Assembly (NCBI GenBank): GCA_036971475.1
Contig: JBAIZL010000007.1
Location: forward strand, 36,146,283-36,210,282
DNA length: 64,000 bases
Direction of reading: 5' to 3'
From: Prosapia bicincta
Taxonomy: Eukaryota; Arthropoda; Insecta; Hemiptera; Cercopidae
The notes under the pieces were generated by a model. That model searched no databases. It was not told the DNA's origin and worked only from the letters and a program-made list of their open reading frames with translations. The translations under genes were made by a program, and so were the position numbers. Numbering within the stretch: position 1 is the stretch's first letter; every line of letters begins with the position of its first letter. Of this stretch, positions 12,349-22,783 are shown one piece after another.

Positions 12349-13913
12349 CAATTAGTAATAATAAATAGATTTATTTAGATGTTGAACTTGGAAACAGTGA
12401 TATTTTAGTTCTGTCTGATTTTATGAAAATTTCTATATTGGAAATCTTCAACATTTTAAATGAATTGTAGGCCAGATCAACCTATAAGTACAGAAAAAAA
12501 ATAAACTTGTAAAACATGCTAGTTTTGTATACTGGAAGTTATTTTTAATATAACAATGTGTACTATAAAAAACAGGTATTATTATGATAGGAAGTTGTGT
12601 GTCCTTTATGGCCTAACTTTTCCATAAATTAATTTAGAAGTTAATTAAAGAGCAATTAAAAATATTTTCTCAGGATCTAGGTATAACATATAAATGACAT
12701 ATTGGTTGTTTTTTATTTAAGTAAATTTGGTATTGGTTATTTTTTAAGTATAATTTTCTGCAAACATTAGTTCATTAAATCAAAGCCAATTTAGATATTT
12801 TGTGTAATAATAAGTCCTAAATGTTGAGTTTAATGTATGTATTTAAAATATATAGAAATATTACCAATAATGACAGAATTATTTTAAAGATTTCAACTTA
12901 AGATACGTCTATAAGTTGGCTACATTTAATATTGTAGAACTGTGAAAAAATTATTTTCACTTTAGCATTTAATTAGAGGGGTTCAAATTAGAGTTATAAT
13001 TAGTTTGATCATATAGCCTATTAATAGTATTTTAAGAAAATATAAATATAAAAAATTAAAAGTAAATTCCACCACTTTTCAATCAGAAAATAGTAACCAA
13101 ATAAACATGAATCAGTTTACCTGTTTGCACAATCCTCATTAGTTTAAATTTAATTAACTTTAATTTAATAGTAGCTTACTTAATTAATTGTCAAATTTAT
13201 TAGGGATGCTAAGGATAAACTTATGAGGTCAGGAATGTGTAACATCAATTGTAAAAATTATGACAAGGTATAAATCAGACAAGAAGGAAAAACTATATTT
13301 AGATTTAAAGAAAATTAAGCTATGTAAAATATAGAAGGCTAGAGAGAAGTCTAGTGTAGCTGGCCAATTCTTGAATACAGGCCATGAACTAGATATCAGT
13401 AAAGTTAAGGTAGCCAAAATAGTGTTTTAGCAGCTTAGGTAATAGTTTTGGGAGCATTTTTATTACCAAAACAGAATCTGATTTGTTTAACCCAGTTCTT
13501 TGTTTTAAGACGGAAAATATAGACAAATTGGATTATTTTATATGTAATTTTATTGAGTGAGAGATTTCCTGAGGGTCAGTTTGGTGAGCATAAATAGGAA
13601 GTGGAATAAGTGTGGTCGGTGTCACTGTTTTCTTTGTTATCAGTATAGTTCTTTCCAAACTGATAAAGTCAGTTGTGTTAGTAAAATTTCATGTTTTGTA
13701 ACTGTTTTTAATTTAAAAAGTTGTTCCAATTGTTTTTATTGTTATTAACTTATTTATAAACTGAAAACAAAACTGTTTTTGCATGGACGTACTTAATAAT
13801 CGTTATCAAAGCATGGTTGTCCTAAGGCATTGATAAGAAAATAATAATTTTTTGAGAACTTAGTTTTAGAATTTACAATAGAGTTTTTATAAAAATGTTT
13901 TAATGGGTTTTAG
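12349..13913 (+). other. Intron sequence without recognised features
   Basis: AT-rich InR intron leading into the exon with the processing site. Nothing further could be supported. Confidence 0.5.
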
Positions 13914-14050
13914 GCCTGCAAGGGAAAAGCGAGAAATATCTTATAAAGACCAAAAAGGAATACAAGGAAATCATTTTGCAGAAGTGAATATGCGAGAAAA
14001 GACAAGTTTATCTGGAAAAAATGCACAGGTTAAAAATAAAGTTGAGGATG
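13914..14050 (+). CDS. InR: InR exon with alpha/beta processing site (REKR)
   Basis: The exon begins after a ttttag acceptor and ends at GATG|gtaagc, phase 2 in and phase 1 out. It encodes PAREKREISYKDQ followed by a polar, basic linker of about 35 residues. R-E-K-R fits the furin-type R-X-K/R-R consensus and sits where insulin and IGF-1 receptors are cut into alpha and beta chains (R-K-R-R in human). The residues after it are poorly conserved, as expected for the N terminus of the beta chain. The following intron (8.3 kb) carries a mariner and a full-length LINE. Confidence 0.87.
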
Positions 14051-14522
14051 GTAAGCTTTAAGAATTTATTTTTAAACAATTTTAATGATAGCTTTAATTC
14101 TGTCAAAGTTTAAAGAGTCTCCATTGTTAATCCAGAAAAGTATTAAGAAAACTGTTTATTGTTTGCTTATCCTAACTAGAAATAGATTTAAATTCAAACA
14201 ACTTCTATTTTAATAATGCCATATGTTAATACTCTCACTAGAACTGAATATAATGAAAATGTATCAAATGCTTGCAAAAGTAAGGACCAATTAATTCTAA
14301 AACAAGAAAATATAAGAAGATAAAAACAAAAATTAAATTTTATTGTATATACACCTGCAGCATGTCCAAGATTTACTTTTATTCTATACCCTTATCTTGA
14401 AACAAGTATTTTCAAAACTCCTCTTTAAAACTGATTTAAAATTCTATTGTTTGTCTTTTCTGTTACTTTACATCCAACTCCTGTTTCATCGGACCTTTTG
14501 AGACACATTTGGGTCAAATGTA

Positions 14523-15602
14523 CAAGGGCTATTCAGAAAGTAAGGAGCGTTTTTAAATAAAAAAAAAAAAAAGCACAATAAAAAATTGTTATTATATACA
14601 TCTGAAAGAGCAACTAAAATACTACTTTTCTACATAGTCACCAAACAAATTGAGACATTTATCGTAGCGGTGGACAGGCTTTGAAATTCCTTCATCGTAG
14701 AATTCTGCCGCCTGCGATGTCAGCCACTCAGTGATGCGCGCCTTGAGATCCGCGTCGTTGTCAAAGCGCGGTGTTGCTAGCCTGGTCTTCATTCTCGGAA
14801 ACAAGTGAAAATCGCTTGGTGCAAGGTTAGGACTATAGGTCGGATGAGGAAAAACCTCCCATTTGAATGCAAGGAGTTCTTTGGTGCGGTTTGCTGTGTG
14901 AGGTCAGGCATTGTCATTCACAAACAAAATTTTTTACGTCAATTTCCCTAGACTGTAATTTCGTTTCGCAATTAACGTGTTTTACCCATGTTTCCTCACC
15001 AGTTACGATCCGATCCAGTAGTGAATCACCATGTCTGACATTCAGTGAGCATTTTCGGCACCCATTTTGCACAAAATTTGTGGTAGCTTAACCTTTATGT
15101 GACAATTTCAAACAACAAAGTCCGTGAAACTTGTGGGAAACAAAGCGAAAGCTTTATTATCGTGAATCTGTGGTTTTCGCGAACCTTTTCATCAACTTTA
15201 GCGACCAGTTCATCAGTCACAATGCTTGGGGCGTCCGCTCTTCGCTTCGCCATGAACATCAGTTCGGCCATTTTTAAACTGAATGCACCATTTTCTCACA
15301 GAACTTTCATTCACTACGTAGTTTCTGTAATCTTCACACACTTGGAGATAAATGTCTATCGGTTTTAAGTTTTTTGCCAACAAAAACCGTATCACTAACC
15401 GCACCTCACAACTGGCAGGAATTTCAATCATAGCGCACATCTTCAATTGAAATTGCGAAAAAACGGGCAACGCAGAAATGTTTCCGTTGTCACTGCTGGA
15501 GGCCGACTGAGTTGCCGAGTGCGCACGCACCAAAATGTACGAGATCGGCGCACGCCTAACGGTGTCAGACAGAAACATTCCTTGCTTTCTGAATAGCCCT
15601 CG
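14523..15602 (-). mobile_element. mariner transposon, full length but dead
   Basis: Ends CAAGGGCTATTCAGAAAG and CTTTCTGAATAGCCCTCG are inverted repeats, each next to TA (14,521-14,522 and 15,603-15,604). At 1,080 bp the length is close to that of an intact element. Coding is on the minus strand. Confidence 0.92.
14622..15450 (-). pseudogene. mariner transposase, frameshifted
   Basis: Starting near 15,443 on the minus strand, MCAMIEIPASCEVRLVIRFL ... VNESSVRKWCIQFKNGRTDV matches the N-terminal DNA-binding region. The C-terminal end at 14,804-14,622 (KTRLATPRFDNDADLKARIT, then YDKCLNLFGDYVEK) matches the end of mariner transposases. Between them the frame is interrupted, so no complete DDE catalytic domain can be read. 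Confidence 0.88.
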
Positions 15603-16606
15603 TATTATCATAAATATTCCATTGCAACTTCAGTTGTTTCACTCTCTAAGCAGCTATATACTGGCAAGCAGTATCATGAAAAAGAATATTTTCTAACCTC
15701 ACGATTTATCGGTCAAGCTTTAATAGCAATTTTGAACATCTGATTTTATTTTTTGCCAGAGTTTACGACTTGGCCTGTAAGATTAACCCTACATTTTTAT
15801 CTAGCACAAGATCATCTTCGGCAACTCTTCCTTGCTCTGAAATGCTACATCAATGGCATTCTATTTCGATCAAAGGGTTTTATATCATTTTTTGTTTTAT
15901 AACTCTAAAATTTGGTTATATTCCAAAATGTTTGAATACAATTTTTGAAATATGTAAGTGGTATCCTAATCAGGTAAACTAAAAGACCTGAATAATACTA
16001 ACTTGTCTTATATTAAACTTAGTTCCATTGATATTTGCATAGTAATTGATAAACTGTATATTAAGTGCACATTAAAGTATATGTAATTAAAAATATTTAG
16101 CCCGCAGGGGGGTGCGGACTAGCCGCACCTACGAGGGATTTTGCGTCCCTCGCGGTACCCTAGCCTAACACTGCACCACTCACAAAAACATACACACACA
16201 CATACACACACCAACACAATCTATACACTTTTCAACACTTACATCTTCGCTTAGGGAATTTTGACTGGTCAGAACCATTGCGCGTTGGGAGTGCTGAAAA
16301 GTCCAGAGCGTGACAAACTCTGGTCTGGGACGCTGATGTGAGCTTGCTCTGCCGAAGACGTAAGCGCGGTTTCTGGTCTACCAGCCGCTTCGGTCCTTGG
16401 TCAGGGAGTGTCCGCGGTGCATGGGTGTCGGAGCCTGTGCACAGTATTACGAGTTCTCGACTGATGCCCATCCAGTCGAGCTAAGGAGAAAAGCTATAGG
16501 CCTCAGAGTTCTGAGGATTGGAAATGATCTTATTGTGATCCAAGGGTGTACCCGTTCCTATAGTCTCGCCCGTAACGCTTGACACGATGGCTGGCTTAAA
16601 AAATTT

Positions 16607-18019
16607 ATGGATTCAAAAACCCCGTCAAATATGACTAGTTTAAAGAGAACACGCCAGGATTCTCCTGACGATCATATTCAAAAGGATTTGAGTAAAAAGT
16701 TGATGGTGGCAACGTCGCAGACATTGCCATCAGCAAAGTATTTAGTTGTTTCTAGTGCCGAAGAAGGGAAAGATCTTTCCAAAGTTTCTCCCTTCCTTAT
16801 TAACAAGGCTATTACTGCTTGTGCTGGAGGCCCAGTAGCCTCTATTAAGAAACTAAGAAACGGAACACTGTTAGTTGCGACTTCCACCGACAGACAAACT
16901 CGTTCTCTATCAAAAATGACCTCCTTCTTTGACCAGGTCATGGTATCTGTGGCTCCCCACAGATCCTTGAATTACTCAAAGGGGGTCATCACATGTAGGG
17001 ATTTAATGTACCTTCCGGTTGATGAAATTAAGTCCGAACTGTCTTCTCAGTCAGTTACGGACGTTGTCACTATCCTGAAAATGGACAAAGGAGAAAAAGT
17101 AGCAACAGCTTCTTTTATCGTCACATTTGGAAAACCGGAAATACCCGAATACTTACATGCAGGTTACCAAAGGCTCTCAGTGAGACCATACGTGGCTAAA
17201 CCTAGGCGCTGCTTCAAGTGCCAGCGATTTGGGCATATCAGCTCTACGTGTTCGAAGCAGAACGTATGCGGTATATGTAGCGTTGAAGGCCATGATGATA
17301 AGGATTGTGTTAATTCTCCGAAATGCGCCAACTGTGGTGGTGACCACCCAGCGCGATCCTACAACTGTCCCATGTTCAAGGAAGAGAAAGCTATCCTAGG
17401 CATCATGGCGAAAGACAATTTGTCGTTTCCAGAGGCCAAAAAACTCTATCGATCCACTCAGCCAAAGACAGACAGTAAGACTTATGCCGCTACCCTGACC
17501 GCTTCAAAATCGTCTTGTACCAACTGTGCTGAGCTGTCCAAGAAGATCGAAGCTCTAACCGAACAAGTGTCTCGCCTTTTGTGCTTAGTCACAAATGGTC
17601 CGTCTTTGAATTTGGTACAACCTGCAGCAACGGATAGTGTTTTGCCTTGTGTACCTGTCCCTTCCACTGGGGGGATTGGAGCACGAAATAAATCACTAAG
17701 CGAGCCTTGTGTTTCTATGCAGAAGATATTATCAACGGGTAATAAACCTTCTGTGCAGAAGACGTTGCAAAAATCAAAACCACGCAAACCAGTGTTACGT
17801 CAGACCACATCGCCTCCGTCGTTACCGGGTATTAAGAAAAATGCTAACAAAGGAGGGAATGTAAAAACTATCCCTCCTAAACCCAAAACTTCCTCAGATT
17901 CCATCCCTGAACGGGTGGATATGGAATCTGAGAAATGTAAGCCTGAGACGTCTAAAAACGTCCCAGGAAAGAAAGGAGAGAGCACCAATGGGTGTCAAAT
18001 AAACCCTTTGCTAAGCTAA
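16607..18019 (+). CDS. LINE ORF1, zinc-knuckle nucleic-acid-binding protein
   Basis: An intact 470-codon frame. Residues about 1-185 form a domain without an obvious motif of its own, as in ORF1/gag-like proteins of I and Jockey group LINEs. Residues about 203-258 hold three CCHC-type knuckles: CFKCQRFGHISSTC, CGICSVEGHDDKDC and CANCGGDHPARSYNC. A Cys-containing coiled-coil-like stretch (ELSKKIEALTEQVSRLL) follows, then a Lys/Pro/Ser-rich tail. The protein would bind element RNA and act as a chaperone in the ribonucleoprotein. The start at 16,607 was chosen because an earlier ATG at 16,586 closes after a few codons in another frame. Confidence 0.85.
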   Translation: MDSKTPSNMTSLKRTRQDSPDDHIQKDLSKKLMVATSQTLPSAKYLVVSSAEEGKDLSKVSPFLINKAITACAGGPVASIKKLRNGTLLVATSTDRQTRSLSKMTSFFDQVMVSVAPHRSLNYSKGVITCRDLMYLPVDEIKSELSSQSVTDVVTILKMDKGEKVATASFIVTFGKPEIPEYLHAGYQRLSVRPYVAKPRRCFKCQRFGHISSTCSKQNVCGICSVEGHDDKDCVNSPKCANCGGDHPARSYNCPMFKEEKAILGIMAKDNLSFPEAKKLYRSTQPKTDSKTYAATLTASKSSCTNCAELSKKIEALTEQVSRLLCLVTNGPSLNLVQPAATDSVLPCVPVPSTGGIGARNKSLSEPCVSMQKILSTGNKPSVQKTLQKSKPRKPVLRQTTSPPSLPGIKKNANKGGNVKTIPPKPKTSSDSIPERVDMESEKCKPETSKNVPGKKGESTNGCQINPLLS

Positions 18020-18022
18020 TAA

Positions 18023-21000
18023 ATGTCTTTGCTTAGGAAGTCAGTGATACAATGGAACGTCAACGGTGTTAGGAGTCACATAGAAGAACTTAAAGTACTC
18101 GTGCGAGATGTGTACCCAATGTTTGTATGTCTACAGGAGACGCATCGCATATTTTCCATTTAAGGGAGTATTCAGTTTTTAGATCGGACTTCGTTACAGA
18201 AGATCGAGCTAGAGGTGGCGTAGCCATCCTAGCCCGTGACTGTATCGATGCTGTTTCTCTAAACTTAATAACTCCTTTACAAGCAGTAGCCGTTCAAACA
18301 GCTGTCCCGTATAAAATCACTGTGTGTTGTGTCTACTTGCCACCACAAGAAAACCTGCATCACAGTGATTTAGTGAATTTAATAAGCCAGTTACCAACTC
18401 CGTTCTTATTGGTAGGGGATTTTAATGCCCACCATTCGTCTTGGGGATCTCCAACTAGGAACTCTCGAGGTGACCTTGTTGAGAGTGTGAAAACGGAACT
18501 GGACTTATGTCTGCTAAATGATGGTTCGCCTACCCATTTAGCAGCATCTACTGGTGGATGGACAGCTGTTGACCTATCTATTTGCAGCCCTCAATTAGCT
18601 ACTAGATGCACATGGTCGGTACTCAATGATTTGTATGGAAGCGACCATGTGCCTATTAAGATCAGTTTATGTGACTCCCAACCCTGTTATGCTCGAAATC
18701 CCAGTTGGATTTTGCAAAAAGCCAACTGGGACTCATACTCGAATTACCTTGTATCACTTGACATGGATTATTTGACACCCATTGATGAAAATATAGAAAA
18801 TATTACGAAAGCAATTTTAAATGCCGCTGAAAAGACCATTCCGAAAACCTCTACGCATCCACGCCGACCGCCTGTGCCGTGGTGGAACGATGAATGCACA
18901 GAAATCCTCCGTTTACGACGAAGAGCTCTTAGGAAATTTAAACGATACCCAACGAATGGAAACCTTCAGGAATATAAAATACTCCGTGCGAAAGCACGGA
19001 GGATATTTAGGCTGAGTAGAAAGAACTCTTGGGAACAGTACATTAGCACAATTAGACGAACAACTCCGTCTTCCACAGTGTGGAGGAAACTAAGATCAGT
19101 TTGTGGTACTTCCACTCCGTTGCCAGCCATTGCGCTGAAGCAACCGGATGGAAGAATAATCTCAAACCGTGATGATATTGCTAATGTACTTGGTAAATCA
19201 TTTTCTAACTTTTCTGTTACTACAGCCTATAATAGATTATTCCAGATTTATAAACTAAAGGAAGAAGCAATACCGTTTACTGTTGGGTCGTCTGGGGACT
19301 CTCCTTTAAACACTCCTTTCTCTATAGGGGAATTGGAGTCAGCTCTTACGTCAACGAAGGATTCTGCACCAGGTCCTGATTCTATTGTGTACTCCATGCT
19401 AAAACATTTACCATCATCGGCGAAACTTGTCCTCCTTCGAGTATACAATCGTGTATTCGAGGAGCGCTCTTTCCCCGATGCATGGTTAGAATCGACTATA
19501 ATTCCTCTTTTGAAGCCAGGTAAGGACAAAACCAACCCCAGTAGTTACCGGCCTATATCACTTACAAGCGTCTTGTGCAAACTACTGGAGAAGATGGTCA
19601 ACCGCCATCTTGTCTGGTACCTAGAAACCAACAACCTTCTTAGCAACGAACAATGTGGTTTCAGACTAGGACGCTCATCAGTTGACCAATTGGTTTTGAT
19701 AGAATCCGCTATTCAAGATGCCTTTCTCTTGCGTCAAACACTCGTTGCGGTTTTCTTTGACCTTGAAAAGGCATATGATATGGATATACAATCTCCGGTA
19801 CACTGTTCCCTTTTTGTGGGTGACTTTTGTATATATGTGCCTGCTCGTAGTATGGCAATTGCGGAAAGATCTTTGCAGTTAGCAATATACAGATTAGAGG
19901 AATGGTCAAAATCTACAGGTTTCAAATTCTCTGCTTCGAAGACCCAATGTGTAGCATTTAGTCATCGTAGGCAACACCAGGAGCCGATCCTTTATCTTGA
20001 CGGGGCTCAGCTTCAAACCACGGATAGTGTTCGATTTTTGGGTCTTTTATTTGATAAAAGACTCTCATGGAGTCCACATGTTCGTGATTTGAAGGTGAAA
20101 TGCAGCAAGAAATTGGATATGTTAAGAGTCCTTAGTGGTACGAATTGGGGAGCAGACAGAACTAGTATGCTTCGGTTTTATCGCGCAGTCGTTAGATCGC
20201 GCATAGATTATGGTTGTCAAGTCAACTCATCTGCACGACCTACAGTTCTGAAAACTCTTGATACCATCCACCACTCTGGACTTAGACTGGCTACTGGTGC
20301 ATTTAGAACTAGCCCAATCCCTAGTCTTCTTGTCGAAGCTGGGGAACCTACCCTTTCTAGACGACGTCAGATGCTACAAATATCTTACGTTTCTGTTCTT
20401 CGAAGCAAACCCAACCACCCGGCATTTGATATAGTCTTTCATAATACGTTAAATCAAGTGTACAATACACGTCAACGTTCGACCGCTCCATTTGGCATAC
20501 GAACGATAAGAATATTGGATGACCTTGAGTTGCAACTTCCAACTATGTTTGAACGACAAATGTGCTATCTACCTCCATGGATAATAAAAACGCCCCGCTT
20601 TGATTTTTCATTGTCCAGTTATATAAAACACGATACTCCTGTTGTGGTCTACCACCAGGAATTTTCATCCATTTATAAATCTCACCAACACAGTGAAATT
20701 ATTTTCACTGATGGATCTAAACTGGACAATGGCGTTGGGTGTGCGTTTTATGCATCTGGTTGTACCTACACGTACGGATTGCCCTCAGCTTGCAGTGTTT
20801 TCACGGCAGAACTATTTGCTATTTTTAAAGCTTTGACCGTCATTCAATCTCGATCTTCGCATTATCTTTTGTGTTCGGATTCCAAAAGTGCTCTTCAGGA
20901 TGTTTTCTCTAACAACCCTTTAGTTGGGGACATTTTGTGTGCTGTACACAGGCTTCAATTGAGGGGTGTGGGGGTAACTTTCTGTTGGGTTCCTGGACAT

Positions 21001-21483
21001 TGCGGAATACTTGGAAACACAAAAGCGGATGAAGCGGCGAAGAAAGCTACAAGTTTGGTGCCTATTACTCAACTAGTTATGGCATTCGAATATGTGTGTT
21101 TCGCGAAACATTTATTGCTCGCTGCTTGGAATGACGAGTGGCATACCGTGATTCAGAATAAGCTGAGGGAAATTAAAGATACCGTCCGTCCATGGAGGTC
21201 TTCAATTCGTTCAAAACGTAGGGAGGAAGTGGTGGTTACACGCCTTCGCGTTGGCCACTCTTTTGCAACTCATGGATATTTGATGAGGCGTGAAGATCCA
21301 CCAATATGCCAATATTGCGGTGATATCTTCACAATAAAACATATTTTAGTAGACTGTGTTAATGTAAGCAATATTCGTGATCTTTTTAATTTAAAAGGGA
21401 GTTTGAAGGTGGTGCTATGGGACGATGCCTCGGCCATTGACCGAGTCATCGCTTTCTTGCACCACTTGAAAATATTTTTTTAA
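18023..21483 (+). pseudogene. LINE ORF2: endonuclease-RT-RNase H, inactivated
   Basis: The frame begins at ATG 18,023, three bases after ORF1, with IQWNVNGVRSHIEELKVL and MFVCLQETH, the first endonuclease motifs. It stops soon after, and the rest continues in another frame from about 18,130 to 21,483. That part has endonuclease motifs (LVGDFNAHHSSWGS, GSDHVPI), reverse transcriptase blocks (STKDSAPGPDSI, YRPISLTSVLCKLLEKMVNR, NEQCGFRLGRSSVDQL, FFDLEKAYD) and RNase H (FTDGSK, TAELFA, CSDSKSA, WVPGHCGILGNTKADEAAKK), with all four acidic RNase H residues present. The reverse transcriptase is broken: sequence jumps from EKAYD straight to LFVGDFCIYV, losing the central fingers/palm region, and one of the paired catalytic Asp residues of the FxDD box is Gly. 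Confidence 0.9.
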
Positions 21484-22326
21484 ATTTAATACATAAATAT
21501 ATATATATTTTTATACATATAATTCTCTGTTTCTTTTATTTATTTTAATTTAATTTATTTTGTGTTCTTGTTATTGTTATTGAGATTTATTTATTGATAA
21601 ATTGTTACCTATTATTGTTTTACATATTGTTATTATTTATTTACTGTTATATTGTTTTTTGTTGTAATTTTGTTATTTAATATTGTTATAGATTTATTGT
21701 TGTTTTTTGTTATTTATTGTTGTTGTTTTTTGTTTTGGAATTTTTGTTGTATTTAAATTTATTTGGTTTTATTTAAAATATTCGTTGTTCCGTGTTAGAT
21801 TTAGTTTGGCGATGATAACCACAAATGGCTTTTCGCCAGGAAAAAAAATAAAATAAAATTTAAAAAAAATAAAAAAATAAAAATATTTATTAAGGGCAAA
21901 AAGTGTTACATGATGGATATTGCCACTTATAGATAGAAAATACCAGCAATTTGACCTGTCCGGCATTAATTATTGATTTTATATAATATAATTTATTTTT
22001 TAATTGTTTTTTATTCTCTGGTGGCTGTTTTACTCTACTTCTTTTCTTACCAAATATATTTTTTGCTACTGATGTCACAGATTTCTTTTTCATTTAAATC
22101 TTTTCACTTATGCAGTATATGTATAGTTTTACCAGTAATAATTGAATGATCATTGAATTTAAACCTATTATTTTAAATTACATTATTAATTTATATGATA
22201 AACAGTATGTGATAAGCATATGTTTATAAACAGTGAATGTCAAATACTCCTATCAGTTTGTCCATTTTAATATTGTGTTCAGTATTTAGACTTTTTTAGC
22301 ATGTTTAATATTTATATTTTTGTCAG

Positions 22327-22512
22327 GTGTTTATGTGAGTTTTGAGAAAGTAGTATGGAGTGGTACAAGCCTAGTCATTCGCAACTTGCGACATTATGCA
22401 ATGTATACAATCACTGTCATGGCCTGCAGAGAACGTATTCCACAGGAACCTCAGGATGACAAGAAGAACTGCAGTGCTCAAGCTATTGTGTCAGCTCGAA
22501 CTCAGCAACTTG
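22327..22512 (+). CDS. InR: InR exon, fibronectin type III domain of the beta chain
   Basis: This exon opens after tttttgtcag in phase 1 (G|GT makes Gly) and closes at CTTG|gtaatt, phase 1. It reads GVYVSFEKVVWSGTSLVIRN and continues LRHYAMYTITVMACRER ... NCSAQAIVSARTQQL. This aligns with the vertebrate stretch [29 protein letters not shown] ... CSVAAYVSART. The Cys of MAC and NCS are conserved positions, as is the LRHY/LRHF tyrosine corner typical of fibronectin III folds. A short 116-bp intron follows. Confidence 0.95.
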
Positions 22513-22628
22513 GTAATTGTTATTTTTAAATAATTCTGTAGCAATTTGCAAAAAAAATTAAGAATAGTTTTAAAAAAATATGTATTTTCTAATTTAATAT
22601 TAGTTAAACAATTTATTTGTTGAAACAG

Positions 22629-22783
22629 ATACAGCAGACGACATCTACGAGTTGGTAGTTCAAGTTCAAGACATTACCAATCACACTTTAGGAGAGGCGC
22701 TACTTAAGTGGGAGGAACCAGCTACACCTAATGGTCCCATTGTCACTTATCAAATTGAATACAAACGAGTAGATATTGAAAAT
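22629..22783 (+). CDS. InR: InR exon, start of the last fibronectin III domain
   Basis: Acceptor gaaacag and donor gtgagt bound a 155-bp exon, phase 1 to phase 0. It encodes (D)TADDIYELVVQVQDITNHTL, then GEALLKWEEPATPNGPIVTYQIEYKRVDIEN. The ADDI start and the LxWxEPxxPNGxIxxYxIxYKR pattern are signatures of the membrane-proximal fibronectin domain in this family. NHT is a possible N-glycosylation site in the extracellular beta chain. The next intron is 5.5 kb and contains a TTAA element and an inverted Penelope-like element. Confidence 0.95.

Larger units (their letters stand above)
16088..21889 (+). mobile_element. I-superfamily LINE with 12-bp target duplication
   Basis: A GC-richer 5.8-kb block is flanked by TAAAAATATTTA at 16,088-16,099 and again at 21,878-21,889, a perfect 12-bp target-site duplication. 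The element starts GCCCGCAGGGGGG. It has a 5' UTR of about 0.5 kb, an ORF1 with three zinc knuckles, and an ORF2 with endonuclease, reverse transcriptase and RNase H. After a T-rich 3' UTR it ends with GGCTTTTCGCCAGG and an A-rich TAAA-like tail. It lies in the sense orientation of InR in the intron between 14,050 and 22,327. RNase H places it in the I group of LINEs. It is essentially full length but inactivated by mutations in ORF2. Confidence 0.93.

Noticed and set aside
16232..16471. Minus-strand ORF in the LINE 5' UTR
   Set aside because: A shadow of GC-richer UTR sequence without any recognised motif.
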